The translations under genes and the position numbers were made by a program. A DNA stretch of 64,000 nt, taken from NCBI GenBank assembly GCA_023362775.1, contig JALMGJ010000018.1, forward strand, positions 20,131,105 to 20,195,104. The letters are read 5' to 3'. The DNA is from Charina bottae (Eukaryota > Chordata > Lepidosauria > Squamata > Charinaidae). How positions within the stretch are numbered: position 1 is the stretch's first letter; each line of letters begins with the position of its first letter. Of this stretch, positions 1-18,450 are shown in pieces. The notes beneath the pieces are model-generated. The model was not told the DNA's origin and did no database searches. It saw nothing but the letters and a program-made list of their open reading frames with translations.

Positions 1-270
1 CCCAGAATAACTGGGCTCCCTTTGCTGGAAGTATTAGAGCCATCTTCTTTTGGAGATGCGGTGATTTGGATGCCTGTCTTGAGCAGACAATTGGACTATA
101 GGATGGTCAATGCCGGGTGACAGTATGACTCCCCATGGCTTTGGAAGGCATGAAATGATGTAGTGATGTAGGCTAAACATTAGGAAGAACTTTCTGATCA
201 TAGAAGTGAGCGGGTGGTGTAACAGCTGTCTTCTAAGGTGGGCATGAATGTTTCAGAAAGGAAAAGAGAA
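1..270. repeat. Probable CR1-like LINE remnant
   Basis: The stretch contains phrases typical of the non-coding 3' part of reptile and bird CR1 elements: a 'ctggaagtatt' block, a 'tgagcag...ttggacta' block and 'taaacattaggaagaactttctga'-like text. The blocks are out of the usual order and heavily decayed, so strand and limits are uncertain. No coding potential is seen. Confidence 0.35.
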
Positions 271-338
271 GATGGGTGGACAGCTGACACTGGTGCGCTA
301 GCAGTGGGGTTTCTGCATCCGAGGAGGATAGTCTAGGC

Positions 339-473
339 CAGTGTTTCTCAACCTTGGCAACTTAAAGATTTGTGGACTTCAACTCCCAGAATTCCCCAGC
401 CAGCATGGCTGGCTGGGGGATTCTGGGAGTTGAAGTCCACAAATCTTAAAGTTGCCAAGGTTGAGAAACACTG
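339..473. mobile_element. hAT-type palindromic MITE, copy 1
   Basis: This 135-bp element is almost a perfect inverted repeat. It begins with CAGTGTTTCTCAACCTTGGC and ends with the reverse complement. Flanks are 8 bp, GTCTAGGC (331-338) and GCCTAGGC (474-481), a one-mismatch target-site duplication. The CAG...CTG ends, TTCTCAACCTT terminal motif and 8-bp duplication are those of hAT (Charlie-like) non-autonomous elements. It lies about 2 kb upstream of the FGF13 start codon. No transposase is encoded. Confidence 0.85.
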
Positions 474-960
474 GCCTAGGCCCTCTTTGAATGCCCCTCC
501 TCTTCTAGAGAGTTAGTCATCCGTGGCAGCTGCAAGGTTGGATTGGTGGGTCCTGCAGGAGGCTACGTGCCAAAAAGCAAAAAGCGGATGGGTCATTTGT
601 GAGAGAGTGGGCGTAATGATAGAACGGCCGTGTAAACCCCTAATGTGGATATTGATGAGAATCGGGACTCGCTGGCGGTTGAGGAACCTTGGAAGATTTG
701 TGGCAAGCCCCACGGGGAGTTTTGCTGTTGGCCGCCAAAGATGCCGCTGTTCCCTGCGGATTTTGGCGGAGGGGAGCCACAGTATCTAACAGATCAGGCA
801 CCGGGGCCTCCAGTGCTGCTCGGCAATGGAAGGGAAGACATTTGCAGAAACGGAGCAGGAGGGGAGGAGTGGGACCCTGGTCACAAGGGACTTCATCACC
901 GGGTTTCCTCAAAGGTCCCAGCAATGAGGGTCGCCAAGGGCTGTCCCGAACCGCTGGGAA
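474..960. other. Upstream region without recognised gene
   Basis: Moderately GC-rich sequence leading into the CpG-rich block. Short open frames occur on both strands but none resembles a known protein. It could contain distal promoter sequence of FGF13. I see no repeat family here. Confidence 0.4.
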
Positions 961-1574
961 AGCAGAGGTCTCCCTTGTCTTGGGGAGGGGGGAGATGCTC
1001 TGGGCTCACTGCCGGGGCTGGGGGCGCTGAGCCCAGCTGCTCGGGTGTTTGAGCAACTTTGCTTTGGCTCCGCGGGCCTTTCTCTCCTTCCTTCCAGCGC
1101 GGTTCGAAGAAGCTCTCCAGGCCACCTCCTGCTCCGGGGCTTTTCCAAACACACCTGGGCGGCCTGGGGTCCGGCTCCTCATCTCGCTCTTGTTTCGCGG
1201 CCCTCTCTCTCTCTCTCTCTCTCTCCTACCCGCGTTCGCCTGTGGCTTCACACGACCCAGGGATCACCCCGGCCACGCCAGCCCTGCGGCTTCCCCAAAG
1301 CCTTCCCAGTCAAGCCACGTTGGTTTGAGCGTCTGTCTCGGTTTGGCGACGGCCCTTCTCCTTTTGCCCCAGTTCGGGGGCCCTCCCCCTTTTCCGGGGG
1401 GCGTCTCGGGGGCAGGAGGAGGGCCTCCCGGTCGCGCCTCTGCCTCTCCCTTCGGACCGGGCGCTCGCCCTCCTCCTCCTCCTCCTCCTCCCCCCTGCGC
1501 ACCGAGCCCAGCTTCTGCATTCATGCGGGGGGGGGGGGGAGAGAGCAGAGCCGCCCGGGGCGTTTGCCGCGTCG

Positions 1575-1655
1575 CCTCCTCCTCTCCTCTCCTCTCCTCT
1601 CCTCTCCTCTCCTCTCCTCTCCTCTCCTCCTCCTCTCCTCCTCTCCTCTCCTCCC
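1575..1655. repeat. (CCTCT)n pentanucleotide tract
   Basis: About 80 bp of almost pure CCTCT repeats, pyrimidine on the + strand, lie inside the CpG-rich block about 0.85 kb before the FGF13 start codon. This is a homopurine/homopyrimidine mirror-like tract. Confidence 0.9.
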
Positions 1656-2466
1656 CGCGCCGCGCAGCGCCTGGCGGAGAACGCAGCCTCTGTCGCTCGG
1701 CGCTGCTGTTGCTGCCGCTGCTGTCGAAGGAAAATCCCGCTCGCCCGCTCGCCTGTCGCCGCCTCCGCCTCCTCCTCCTCCTCTCCTCCCGTTGCAGAGC
1801 GCGCGCGCGCCATCCACACGACGCCAAAGCCTTGCTCCGTCCGGGCGCCTTGGGAGATGCTGCGGCGAAAGCTGCCCCGCTGAGCAGGACTTCAGCCAGG
1901 CAGGCGCTCCCGGGGGACCCGCGCGGCCAGGGGGACGACGAGCATCCTTAGGGGCCGCTCTCCAGAGGAGGGACGCAAGGGCGCCGCTTCGGAGCCCACC
2001 CGGACCCCCTTCTCCGGGCCGCGGGGCCCTAACAGGTAGCCTGCTCACCGGCGGACAGACGGAGACAGGGAGAGGGCAGACCGAACTCGGCCGGGGGCAG
2101 GCGCCGCCGCCTCGGAGCGCCCAAGCTGCGCCAGGGCGCCTGAGCGCCTTTGGAGCCGTCCGGGGACCTGTTGGCTGTCCCGCTCCGTCTTCGCTGAAGG
2201 CAGAGGAACTTGGCGGCCCCGGGACCAAGTTGCGGGAGCTTCTCCCCCGCGCGCCCGCGCCGCAGCCTTTGGGGGAGAGGGGTCCTTCCCGCCCGCCGCC
2301 CAAGGGCGCACGCCCTCCCTCCGCCGCCGTCCGCGGCGGGCACCGGGAGCGGGGAAGGCGGCCTGGCGCGCCGTCCCGCCGCTTCCTCTTCTTGATTCCG
2401 CGGGGCGGCGAGAGCAGCATGCTGGGGGCCTCCCCCGCAGGCAGCCCCCGCAGCCCCGCCGAGTGA

Positions 2467-9433
<6,967 letters not shown>

Positions 9434-10319
9434 TGATCCTGAAAGAGTAGAAACCCTATTTCTTTTGGAAGACTTCGAGGAATGCTTTGGGCCTTTAGTT
9501 TATCCAAGTATATTTCTCTAGAGAATGCAAAGGGCTGTGTAGAATTATTGTTAAATCCCTCACTACGAGGGATTGACTCTTCTGCTCGCCTAGGGTGAAC
9601 TGTGGCTGTCTAAAGGCAACTAAGCAGGGAAATGTCATAAACTGATAAAAATATTATTTCTCCTTTTTTCTTGGCTGTGAGTTATGACTAAAATAAGCCT
9701 CTGTAGTAGTCAGAAGATGGTACATGAGATATTAAAGAGGTTTGTCTGATAAAGCTGCGATATGTTCCATCCAGACTGGCAATAAGTAGTTTTGTGGTTC
9801 GTGTTTGATCTGATACATTTTGTGTGGTATTTGACTTCTGATGCATGGATTATGAGCATATTCCTTCTCCTACATGATTAATAAAGAAAATTCTATCCTC
9901 TTTACTTGATGATGGATGAAAGGGTTTTTTTTTAAAAAAATGTGTTTTCTTCAAAGAAAAAGAAAAAAGAAAGGCAAATAACATTTGTAAAGGGTTGCCT
10001 TCTTGAGATATTTCGTTCATTAATTAATTTTGTGGGTGACTTCCAAGCTTCTAGAAAAAAAAACAAGGAATGCCTGAATCCTGAAGGATCTTGATCCTGC
10101 AAGGTCTTTCACTGAAGTCTGTTTAAGAAAAGAAATTTGGTTAAATGGTTGGTGTTCATGTTCACATACTCAGCCATGTCTGGGTGACCATTGACTCCTC
10201 GCCATTGTAAAGCCCAATCTAGCTTGCAGAGTTATAAAGAAGATACGGCAGGTTTGGGATTAATTCTTCATGGCGTCTTTTCGTTTCTGGAGAAGAAGGT
10301 AGCGTTAAATTACAACAAA

Positions 10320-10510
10320 TGAACATGAACGCTGGCATCGTGTAGTTAAAGGGTTGGACTGGCATCAAGGAAACCAAGCTTATCTTTAGCCACAGAAGTT
10401 CCCTGGGTGACTTTGGGCCAACCACGGTCTTCTCAGCCCACCCCAAGTGCTTCTGAACAAAAGGCAGGCTAAACTCTAATCAGTAAATATATAAAAATAA
10501 AATAAAATAA
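10320..10510 (+). mobile_element. Degenerate tRNA-derived SINE
   Basis: The order of landmarks matches the SINE at 5886: 'catcgtgtagttaaagggttggact' (head), 'CCTGGGTGACTTTGGGCCAA' (body) and an A-rich AAATA tail. B-box and middle segments are strongly diverged, so this is an old copy. Confidence 0.55.
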
Positions 10511-10549
10511 ACATTCCCATCCAGCTGGTCTCTCTTTGTAGTGAGACCT

Positions 10550-10990
10550 CAGAAGAAATAACAAGCAGGATCGTTGGAGAGCAGATGGTCTCTCAAAGAA
10601 CTTGGCTCCAAATTAGCTTTACTGGTAAAAACAAGCACTTTGAATTGGCCTAGTCATATATGTGAATCTGACACAATGGGCATAAAATCAGGGCCACAGA
10701 GTGAAGTTCAGAAAAACGTTTCTGCTCCTGCCTTTCGCTATGGTGTTCAGATGTTCTTCAAAAGCAGCCCAGGATAGAGTACGTTGCAATCATTCAAATG
10801 AGTGACTTGATGGAATCTCCCTATGTAGAAGGGCACGAGATTTTGGAGCAGACCACGAGGGAGGGTGCTATTGCCCTCGTGTCTCGCTCGAGGTTCCCGG
10901 CATTGAAGAGAAACAGAGAGTTGAACTCAACCACCTGGACAGGCAGAGTTTCTCCTTCTGCAAGGAGGCTTAGAGCTTGCTCTTATGGCC
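10550..10990 (+). repeat. Possible L2/CR1-like LINE remnant
   Basis: Phrases such as 'agcccaggatagagtacgttgcaatcattcaaatga' resemble the common L2/CR1 text 'gagtgcgttgcaataatcc'. No open frame remains and the limits are guesses. A repeat library search would be needed to confirm. Confidence 0.35.
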
Positions 10991-11734
10991 TAATCTTGTA
11001 AGCCATCGTCTTGCAGAAAAGGGACCTAATAAATAAAGGATCTCAGGGGTGACCCAGCTGTTGGAGACTCCTAGGGAAACGGCTGTCTTCTCCTGCCGAG
11101 ATTGCTAATTGGAAGAGTTTCTCATTCTGTTCCGTTCCAATGCTTTGCTTTCCTTGCGCTGCACTCCAATGCATCACAATTACCGAGCCGGGCTGGGCCA
11201 GCAGCCTTCGCACCAGAGAGGGAGTGCCAGTCCGCCCGCCGGCCACAGAATTGCTGAACTCTAAACAGGCTGAACGGAGCTGCGGCATGTGATCCGATGC
11301 GTGGGCGGCCAGAGACTCAGCCTCTGACCTTTTTTTCCCCCCTCTGGAAATTTCTCTCTTCTGCACCTTGCAAAGCCAGAGGGTGCTTTGGATGCAACCG
11401 CGGAAGGAGTTGCATAATTCCATTTTGAAGGAATTGTGGTGGCACCGTCACTGCAAACCCTGTCTGTGCATTGGAAGTGGACAGAGGTAGCAAAGCATCA
11501 ATTAAAGCACCTCTGCAGTGTGGATTTAACGTGCGTGCATGTGTGTGTTGTTTTTCTGTCCTTCCGTACATTAAAAAAAAAACACCACCTGTTTGATTTA
11601 TAACCAAGTGACTCACAAGGAAGGCAACGTTAACAGAAACTTCTCCCTGATATTATTATATCAGAGGGAACAGTTCCTCCTGGGGATGGCTGGTGCCATA
11701 GAGCCCTTTTAAACACAAGTCCGTCGCCTCTTGG

Positions 11735-11869
11735 ATTTTATATTTATTCTAATTATGATTGTATTATATGTTATTTTAATTGTTTGATCTTTTGTAAACC
11801 GCCCAGAATCCCCCTTGGGGGAGATGGAGCGGTGATATAAATCGAATTATAAATTAAATAAATAAATAA

Positions 11870-11870
<1 letters not shown>
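11735..11870 (+). mobile_element. L2-type LINE 3' end
   Basis: The end sequence GTAAACCGCCCAGAATCCCC, then a TTGGGGGAGATGGAGCGGT arm, is the characteristic CCGCC...GGCGG hairpin tail of L2 LINEs. It runs into an AAATA/ATT microsatellite. Only the 3' end is present (5'-truncated). Confidence 0.65.
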
Positions 11871-11917
<47 letters not shown>

Positions 11918-11918
11918 T
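11870..11918. repeat. (ATT)n microsatellite
   Basis: About 16 uninterrupted ATT units grow from the tail of the L2 3' end just upstream, the usual origin of such tracts. Confidence 0.95.
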
Positions 11919-11924
11919 ATCCGT

Positions 11925-12146
11925 TCAAACATGTCTGATTCTCAGAGACTGGCTGGACAAGTCCCTGCAGTTTTCTTGGCAGGTTTTTCAGAGTGGTTTG
12001 CCATTGCCTCCTTCCTAGGGCTGAGAGGGAGGGACTGGCCCAGGGTCACCCAGGTGGCTTCATGCCCAAGGTGGGACTAGAACTCATGGTCTCCTGGTCT
12101 CTAGCCCGGTGCCTTAACACTTAACACTATACCAAACTGGCTCTCT
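11925..12146 (-). mobile_element. tRNA-derived SINE with RTE/Bov-B-like tail
   Basis: Read on the minus strand it has the same head and body as the SINE at 5886 (AGCCAGTTTGGT..., TTCTAGTCCCACC, GGGTGACCCTGGGCCAGTC). It then continues CCCTAGGAAGGAGGCAATGG, passes through a segment ending near 'gtctctgagaatca', and lacks the L2-type tail. The 'cagagactggctggacaagt' end resembles a Bov-B-derived tail. It is the single-unit version of the elements that form 102-bp arrays elsewhere. Confidence 0.75.
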
Positions 12147-12321
12147 ATATTATATTATATTATATTATATTATATTATATTATATTATATTATATTATAT
12201 TTATTATATTATATTATATATATTATATTATATTATATTATATTATATTATATTATATTATATTATATTATTATATTATTATATTATATTATATTATATT
12301 ATATTATATTATATTATATTA
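12147..12321. repeat. (ATATT)n microsatellite
   Basis: About 175 bp of near-perfect ATATT pentanucleotide repeats abut the tRNA-head end of the minus-strand SINE. A few units are interrupted by ATT or ATAT slips. Confidence 0.95.
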
Positions 12322-12854
12322 TTAACATTAACATTAACTTATGCCCTATCACAATCAAGCACCTCTTAACAGCTTACAGGTAGTCAATAAAACAGTAATT
12401 TAAGCATCCACAGTACAAGGATTCTACATGTGGGGAACATTTTGCACAGAAAACGCTTTGTTCCTTGGGCCTGGGACACACCTCCTGATTGGGAAGGCAG
12501 AAGTCTCTGGGCTTCTCCGAGAACTCTGTGGACCCTTGCTGGCATATTTCTGAGGACCACGCATCAGAGGCTGCCCCCCCCCCCACCCTGTGCCGACGGC
12601 AGCTATCGATCAGCATTGACGTTCAAAGATGACTGGCAACGCTGAAGTTGTTGTGCTTCGAGTCATTCCCCAGAGTCGATTAGGAAAAAAAATTGCCCGT
12701 GACATGCCATGCAATTGCCAAAGCTGGAAATTCCCCACTGGCCCTTTACTTCAGCTTGGCTAATAAGCTCAAAAGCCAAGGGATAAAATCAGTGATGTTT
12801 CTACTCACATTTGGGGATAGAATGGCTTTCCCCCACCCTTGGTTGTCTGTGGAT

Positions 12855-12900
12855 GGGTGTACTACAACTCCCAGAATTCCCAGTTGGCATGGCCAACTGA
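12855..12900. mobile_element. Fragment of hAT-type MITE
   Basis: CTACAACTCCCAGAATTCCC followed by 'agttggcatggccaactgaga' matches the centre of the palindromic MITE family seen at 339. Both ends are missing. Confidence 0.45.
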
Positions 12901-15086
12901 GAGAGACAACGAAGCAAAACTAGATGGGGATGGAGTGAGGGAAATTGCTGACAAGGGGGATGTCAGCCCTATAGGGTAGGCCAGACTAAGAAACCAATGC
13001 CGTGTGTGTCTAAAAGTACTTTTATTGCAAAGCCATAGCAACAGAATCTTGCAGGTCTGAATGTCCCTCCCTCTGTCTTTGTGTAAATTAGGGAGGGTCC
13101 TGTCTGCGGCGTTTTCTCAAGATGGTTTCTTGGAATGGGTTTAAGCCACGCTTCTCTGATCATCGCCTTGGTGATGGGCCTTCCCACTGTCCTTCAAGGC
13201 CATCCTCTATGCCCCCGACAGAGGAGCCCTTTTCCCAGGAAGGGTTAAAATTCACCAGGCAAGCCACCTTTCTCAAGCAAGGGCTGAGCTTCAGGCTAAT
13301 CATCCCAGGCATCCATGAGTGCCTCAGCCCGTTCTCTTGTATGCAACGGTTGCTTCTGTTCTTCTCAGCGAAGATCAGAGGACCCGCCCACAGCTTGGGA
13401 AACTGAGGATGGAAGAATGTAGAAGGTTTAGCAGAAGGTCCCAGAGTGGGAAGGGAGTGGGCTCGGTGGACACAGAATGCTCACAGGAAGGGAAAGACAA
13501 AGGGGAAAGGAGGGGAAACAGACTGGAATTTTGTGAAATAAGGTTGGCTCCGGAAAATGCTACCCAGGGCAACTCTTCGTGGCACATCCTGGTTCCACGC
13601 TCCTGTGCTGTAAGAGAAGTTGCTAAAAGGGCTTTTAGAGTACAGCTTTCTTCCTCAAGGGACCCACGTGAGAGCTTTACTTGGGTTCATTTTCACTCTT
13701 GACCAATTTTATGATGGCAGGGTGGAAAGGAGGGATTAATTCTGCTGCTGCTTAGAAATACAAGCACAACATTTCTTTGAGGATGGACGTGGTGGTGGTG
13801 GGGAATCTCAGACTACAATATATTTACCCATCTGGTTTGCTTACTGGTTTGATCTGTTTTATTTAATCCTGCTTTCTGTGAAAGCAAAAGTATCTGTGAT
13901 GACTCAAGTTAGTCAGCAGAAGAATTAGATATCCTTCATGCCTGGAACTACAGCTCCCATTATCTCCAGACACCAGGCTAGGGAAATCTTTTTGGGAATG
14001 GGAGTCATTTCAGGAGGAGAGGGATACTAGTCTATTGTAGCCAAAATCCGAAGGAGACGAACAAAGCAGATGCATGCATGCATCCAATGCATGGATGCCG
14101 GTCCATGCATCTGATAAAGAGAGCAGCAGAAAGTTTCGGCCTTTTTATGCGATCTGTCAGTCTGAAAAGGTGCCATCAGACTCCTCCTAATTTTGGGGAA
14201 AGAGAGTGTACATGTTCCAAAGTAGCCTGAAACCATTATCCCCCCATTCAGACAACCCACTAGCGGTACCTCCCTCTTGGCTTTGAAACTTGTGCTGAGG
14301 ACTACTGATATTTTCTCTGCTTTTCAGCCCAAGAAGAGGACAGGGGTGTCCAGGGGTGTCCACGGGGTATGGCCCAAAAGTCACAATGCACATAAAAAAC
14401 AGACTGAGCTTCCATCTCACTGTCAAGGCCAACACTTTGACTTGTTCGATCACCCCTTGCAGACATCCCTGGTGGTGCCTTTTGGACTCTGTGTGGCATC
14501 CTCTGGCCTTGGGTAGGACCTCTCCTGGGAGCTTTGTAATCATCTCCCCAAAGTGGCAGAGAGTGTGACGTTTGTAAATACAGGCAGAGTTTTAAGAGAA
14601 ACAAGATTCTGGGGACCGTTAGAAAGTCAAGTGGGAATCCCCTGCTGCTTCTGTGCCCAGACTCCTCTGTAATTGGAATAAGCTTGAATTAACCTGCTTG
14701 CTTTTAGAGGGCAATGCTTTGGTTTTTTCCAAAAAGAGGCGTTCACAGATGGCAGATGCCCTGGCCCTGTATAAGGCCACACCTGGCCATTGCTTCTGCA
14801 TAAAGGAAGAGGGAGCCATACATCATAGGAAGGATATCCAATCCAGGGGGTTAACAGGCTCATTACCAAGCCGACCAGCAGCTGAAGATTTGGCTGCTTT
14901 CTTCCGATCAATATATGAAATTCATCCTCTCTTGTTCTTCCCTTTGCATCTGCCAGGGTTGGCATCATTTCCTTCGAAGGCAAAACAAAACCATCTTCTT
15001 TTTAATCCTCCCTTCCTTGTTAAATCTTCTTTATCCCTGTATTGAGCTCTCTATATTGTTCTCTCTGAGTATTGCCTTCCCCTTCT

Positions 15087-15497
15087 TCTCCTCCTCCTTC
15101 CTTCCTTCCTTCCTTCTTCCTTCTTCTCCCTTCTCCCTTCTCCCTTCTTCTCCCTTCTTCTCCCTTCTCCCCTCCTCCTCCTCCCCTTCCTTCCCTTCCT
15201 TCCTTCCTTCCTTTCTTCCTTTCTTCCTTCTTCTTTCTTCCTTCTTCCTTCTTCCTTCTTCCTTCTTCCTTCTTCCTTCTTCCTTCTTCCTTCTTCCTTC
15301 TTTTCCCTTCTCCCCTCCTCCTCCTCCCCTTCCTTCCTTCCCTTCCTTCCTTCCTTCCTTCCTTTCTTCCTTTCTTCCTTTCTTCCTTTCTTCCTTTCTT
15401 CCTTCTTCTTTCTTCCTTCTTCCTTCTTCCTTCTTTTCCCTTCTTCTCCCCTCCTCCTACTCCCCTTCCTTCCTTTCTTCCTTTCTTCCTTTCTTCC
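15087..15497. repeat. Polypyrimidine microsatellite (TTCC/TTCTTCC/CTCCTCC)n
   Basis: About 410 bp of pure pyrimidine sequence on the + strand (apart from an isolated purine) built from TTCC, TTCTTCC, CCTTTCTT and CTCCTCC units, with two similar internal halves (about 15170-15300 and 15310-15440). It lies in FGF13 intron 3, so the pre-mRNA would carry a very long U/C tract. The open frames through it are repeat artefacts. Confidence 0.95.
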
Positions 15498-16404
15498 TCA
15501 ACTCTGTTCTCCTCACAGTTTCCTCTATTTGTTTTTTGGCTTTTTATTGCTTGGCCATTCTTCTAATCCCAAGCAACTTGTTTTCCCTTTCTATTTAGGC
15601 TCTTCTCCTGATCATTTGCTTCTTGTTCTTGTTCTTTCGCCTCTTCCTTTTAAGATGCTCGAAGCTCAGCCATCTTCTTGGGTTCCAATTTATTCCCAGC
15701 CAAACAGAAAAATGTTAGAAGGTTCTTCCTGAATGCCATTTCCCCCAACTGGATGCTTTCAGGATTCTCCCTCACCCTGAAATGAAGCAAGATCTCACTT
15801 GCTGTTTTTAACCCCTTCCCTCAAAAGTAACAAAAGGAAGCAGGAGATCAAATTCTGCCCAGTTCTGCTTTTAAATTTAGGAATAAAAAGAAAAACAGTT
15901 TGGAAGAATGAGAGAAATGCATACAACTATAGCTGGTGTGAAGAAAATAGTTGGTTTTTTCTTTCTTCTGTCATAGCTCCATAACTCACCAGCACAACTG
16001 ATGGGCTGGAGATTACACGTCAAGTCTGGTTCCACTCAAGCTGAACTCCTAACTTCATGGTCACCACCAAGTAGTCCTCTTAGCAGCTGTATAGAGATTT
16101 GCCACTGCCTCCTTCGGAATATTTTTTCTAACTTCCTAGTTGCTCTTTCCTGGTGGTGTTCCATCAGAGTCAAGGTCAACCAAGCATTGCCACCTGTTGT
16201 AGACAAATCAAAGAAAGTGCTGTGATTCATATATAGAATTTAATACCACAAGAAGGGGGAGCCTACAGCTGATAGGACAGCCGAAGGGCAGCTTGGATTC
16301 TTTTCAGTGGCCTCATCTACCAAAGTCCATCAGAATGATTTCAGATTTCCATGTTTTGGAAAGGTGATAATGAGGCTTACAAGTTTAATGTCAGGTAGGC
16401 ATAA

Positions 16405-16590
16405 AGGAAATCAGAGGAAGAGGAAAATGGACTGGGCTAAGGTTGGAAATTACATCACCGATGTAATGAACATGAATTTGAGTAAACTCCGGGTGACAGT
16501 GGAGGACAGGAAGGCCTGGCGTGCTATGGTCCATGAGGTCACGAAGAGTCGGACACGACTAAACAACTGAACAACAACAACAAAACGGTT
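16405..16590 (+). mobile_element. Bov-B (RTE) LINE, 3' end fragment
   Basis: The translated frame contains NMNLSKLRVTVEDRKAWRAM and then VHEVTKSRTRLN, the extreme C-terminus of the Bov-B reverse transcriptase ORF. It is followed by the family's short 3' tail 'gtcggacacgactaaacaac' and an ACA-rich run. The element is strongly 5'-truncated and dead. Confidence 0.85.
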
Positions 16591-16904
16591 GGAAAATGCA
16601 AACACTGGATGAAAGTTTTGTAGGAAAAGAAATGCAGCTTCTAAAAAATCTGCATGCAAAGCTTTGCAGAATTGGGCAAACGTTTGATGAAATTGACTAA
16701 TGAATATATCCCTGTGATGTGACAAGGTCTGGATAGAGATTGATTCATAACGTAAAATGCTGCCAATGTCTAAGAGATTGAGGCAGGAGGAAGGAAGGGA
16801 GAGAGAAGATGCCTCAATGGAAAAACCGTCTGAATTTTGTGTGTCAGTTTAGGTGAGCTTGTGGAATGAGTTAACGTACTGTTGATGAGTTTCCCCTCGG
16901 TTGC

Positions 16905-17045
16905 CGTTTCATGTTTTGTGTTCTTGTTTTATGTTCTTTGTGCTTTATTGTTTTGGTTATTTGCTATTATATTGATGTCTTAATTGTGGTAACCACCTAG
17001 AATCGCTTTGCGAGGTGGGTAGCTGTATGAGCCTAAATTGTTATT
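16905..17045 (+). mobile_element. Degenerate L2-like LINE 3' end
   Basis: A TTTTAT/TTGTTTT-rich stretch leads to GTAACCACCTAGAATCGCTT and then 'gcgaggtgggtagctgtatgag', an L2-type tail hairpin with several mutations, ending in a TTATTG run. Confidence 0.5.
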
Positions 17046-17619
17046 GTTATTTCTTCCATGGTGTTTGCAGAAAAGAAGCTCTGCCAATAGATTATCCCCT
17101 TCTCTTTCTTTTCTGCTACCAGTTTATTCTGTCCTGAGAATTTCAAGATGCATTTCTTCCCACCCCGCAGCTGTTGTTACTTGTTCAGAACAGGAAATGA
17201 AAAGCAAAGGACAGTCTCAAATTAATCAATCGCACATCCACACATCTCTCTTGTCACTCCGAGACTGAAGTCTGCTGGTTTGGAAATGGTTCCTCCAAAA
17301 CAAGGAACCTGCAAAAAGGCAAACCGAGGTTCCTGGATGAGAAAGAACAAGCCCAAATTTGGAATTCTAGATGCACCCCTATTTTTTTGGTAGCTGCTGG
17401 AAGTCACCTTTGAGGAGGAGCTCTTTAAGATGAAGAGCAGAGAGGATTGGAGATGAATTGCTGCCCAATGGCTAAATCTTGTTCCAACCCGCTCTGCCAC
17501 TGTGAAATGCAGCATAGCTTTTTTGCAAGGGGGCCTGCTTAGAACGGGAGCATTGTGGGGATGGGGGTAGGGATGAAATCAGGGCACCCCCTCTTTTTTA
17601 AAATGAGATGCCTTTGGCC

Positions 17620-17705
17620 AGCCTTTCCCAACTGGACCCTTTCCAGATTTCTTGGCCAATTCCCATAATCCCCAGATATCTCAGAGTCAATGGGAGTTGA
17701 AAGAA
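17620..17705. mobile_element. Possible hAT-like MITE fragment
   Basis: 'AGCCTTTCCCAACTGGACCC ... CAGATTTCTTGGCC ... AATGGGAGTTGAA' resembles the common reptile element with a TTTCCCAAC end and an 'actcccat' core. The right end runs into the flank of the next MITE. Confidence 0.35.
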
Positions 17706-17711
17706 CTAGGC

Positions 17712-17839
17712 CAGTGTTATTCAACCTCAGCAACTATAAGAGGCTTCAACTCCCAGAATTCCCCAGCCAGCATGTGGGCTGGGGAATTCTGGGAGTTGAA
17801 GCCCACCCATCTTAAAGGTGCTGAGGTTGAGAAACACTG
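17712..17839. mobile_element. hAT-type palindromic MITE, copy 2
   Basis: This 128-bp inverted repeat starts CAGTGTTATTCAACCTCAGC and ends GAGGTTGAGAAACACTG. The arms contain CTTCAACTCCCAGAATTCCC and its complement. Flanks AACTAGGC and AACTAGAG agree at 6 of 8 positions. It is the same family as 339-473, located in FGF13 intron 3. Confidence 0.8.
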
Positions 17840-18317
17840 AACTAGAGGAACTTAATTCCAGAATGTGAACGCTTGAGTTACCTCATGTGGATTTTATTTT
17901 TACTTCCAAGCAAAACATCCTGCACATTTTCCCCTGCCCCTCTCAGTTTCTTTTCTAGAGAAGAACATTTCAGCTAAAGCTTCACAGCTGGAATGTGGCA
18001 TCCTTGTATTATGGGTACAAGGGGGCCAAGGAGTGTGAATAAATACCTAGCTTCTCGTGGTGGGATCATCCCCCAACAGTTTGCAAGCTGTCTGGCTTCC
18101 CAGACTTCTCCCAGGGGCCTTGTCCAGATTGGAAAGGCTGGGAAGAGATGTCATAGAAGACAGTCACACCAGCTGTCACCATCTCTGCCCCCCGAACACC
18201 CCTGATCATCAAGGAAACTGGAAAACACAGGCAAGTGGAATTTGAAAGACATTCCTAAGTGCCTCAAGAAGAAGATAGAAAAGCAGAAGGTTTATTGGCA
18301 GGGGAAGAAGGCTTTCA

Positions 18318-18450
18318 TTTTCAAAAATTTTATTTATTTAATCCATTTATAGGCTCGCCCAACTTGCAGACTGTAACTCTGGGTGGCCAGCAGAGGTTTG
18401 AAAACCAGAAACAGAGCCAATGAGATAAAAACAACCCAGATGAAATGATA
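18318..18450 (-). mobile_element. L2-like LINE 3' end, reverse orientation
   Basis: 'TTTTATTTATTTAATCCATT tataggctcgcccaacttgcagactgtaactctgggtggcc' is the reverse of an L2/CR1 tail (A/T-rich tail first, then GCCC...GGGTGGC arms). Diverged and truncated. Confidence 0.5.

Noticed and set aside
1045..2466. A 473-codon open frame on the + strand, and overlapping long frames at 1049-1951, 1264-1827 and 1521-2651
   Set aside because: They lie in the CpG-rich block and consist of low-complexity R, P, S, G and L runs from CCT/CTCCT repeats. High GC removes stop codons by chance. No domain or codon pattern supports a protein.
14915..15598. Open frames of 227 and 164 codons in FGF13 intron 3
   Set aside because: They translate a TTCC-type microsatellite (FLPS/SFLL repeats).
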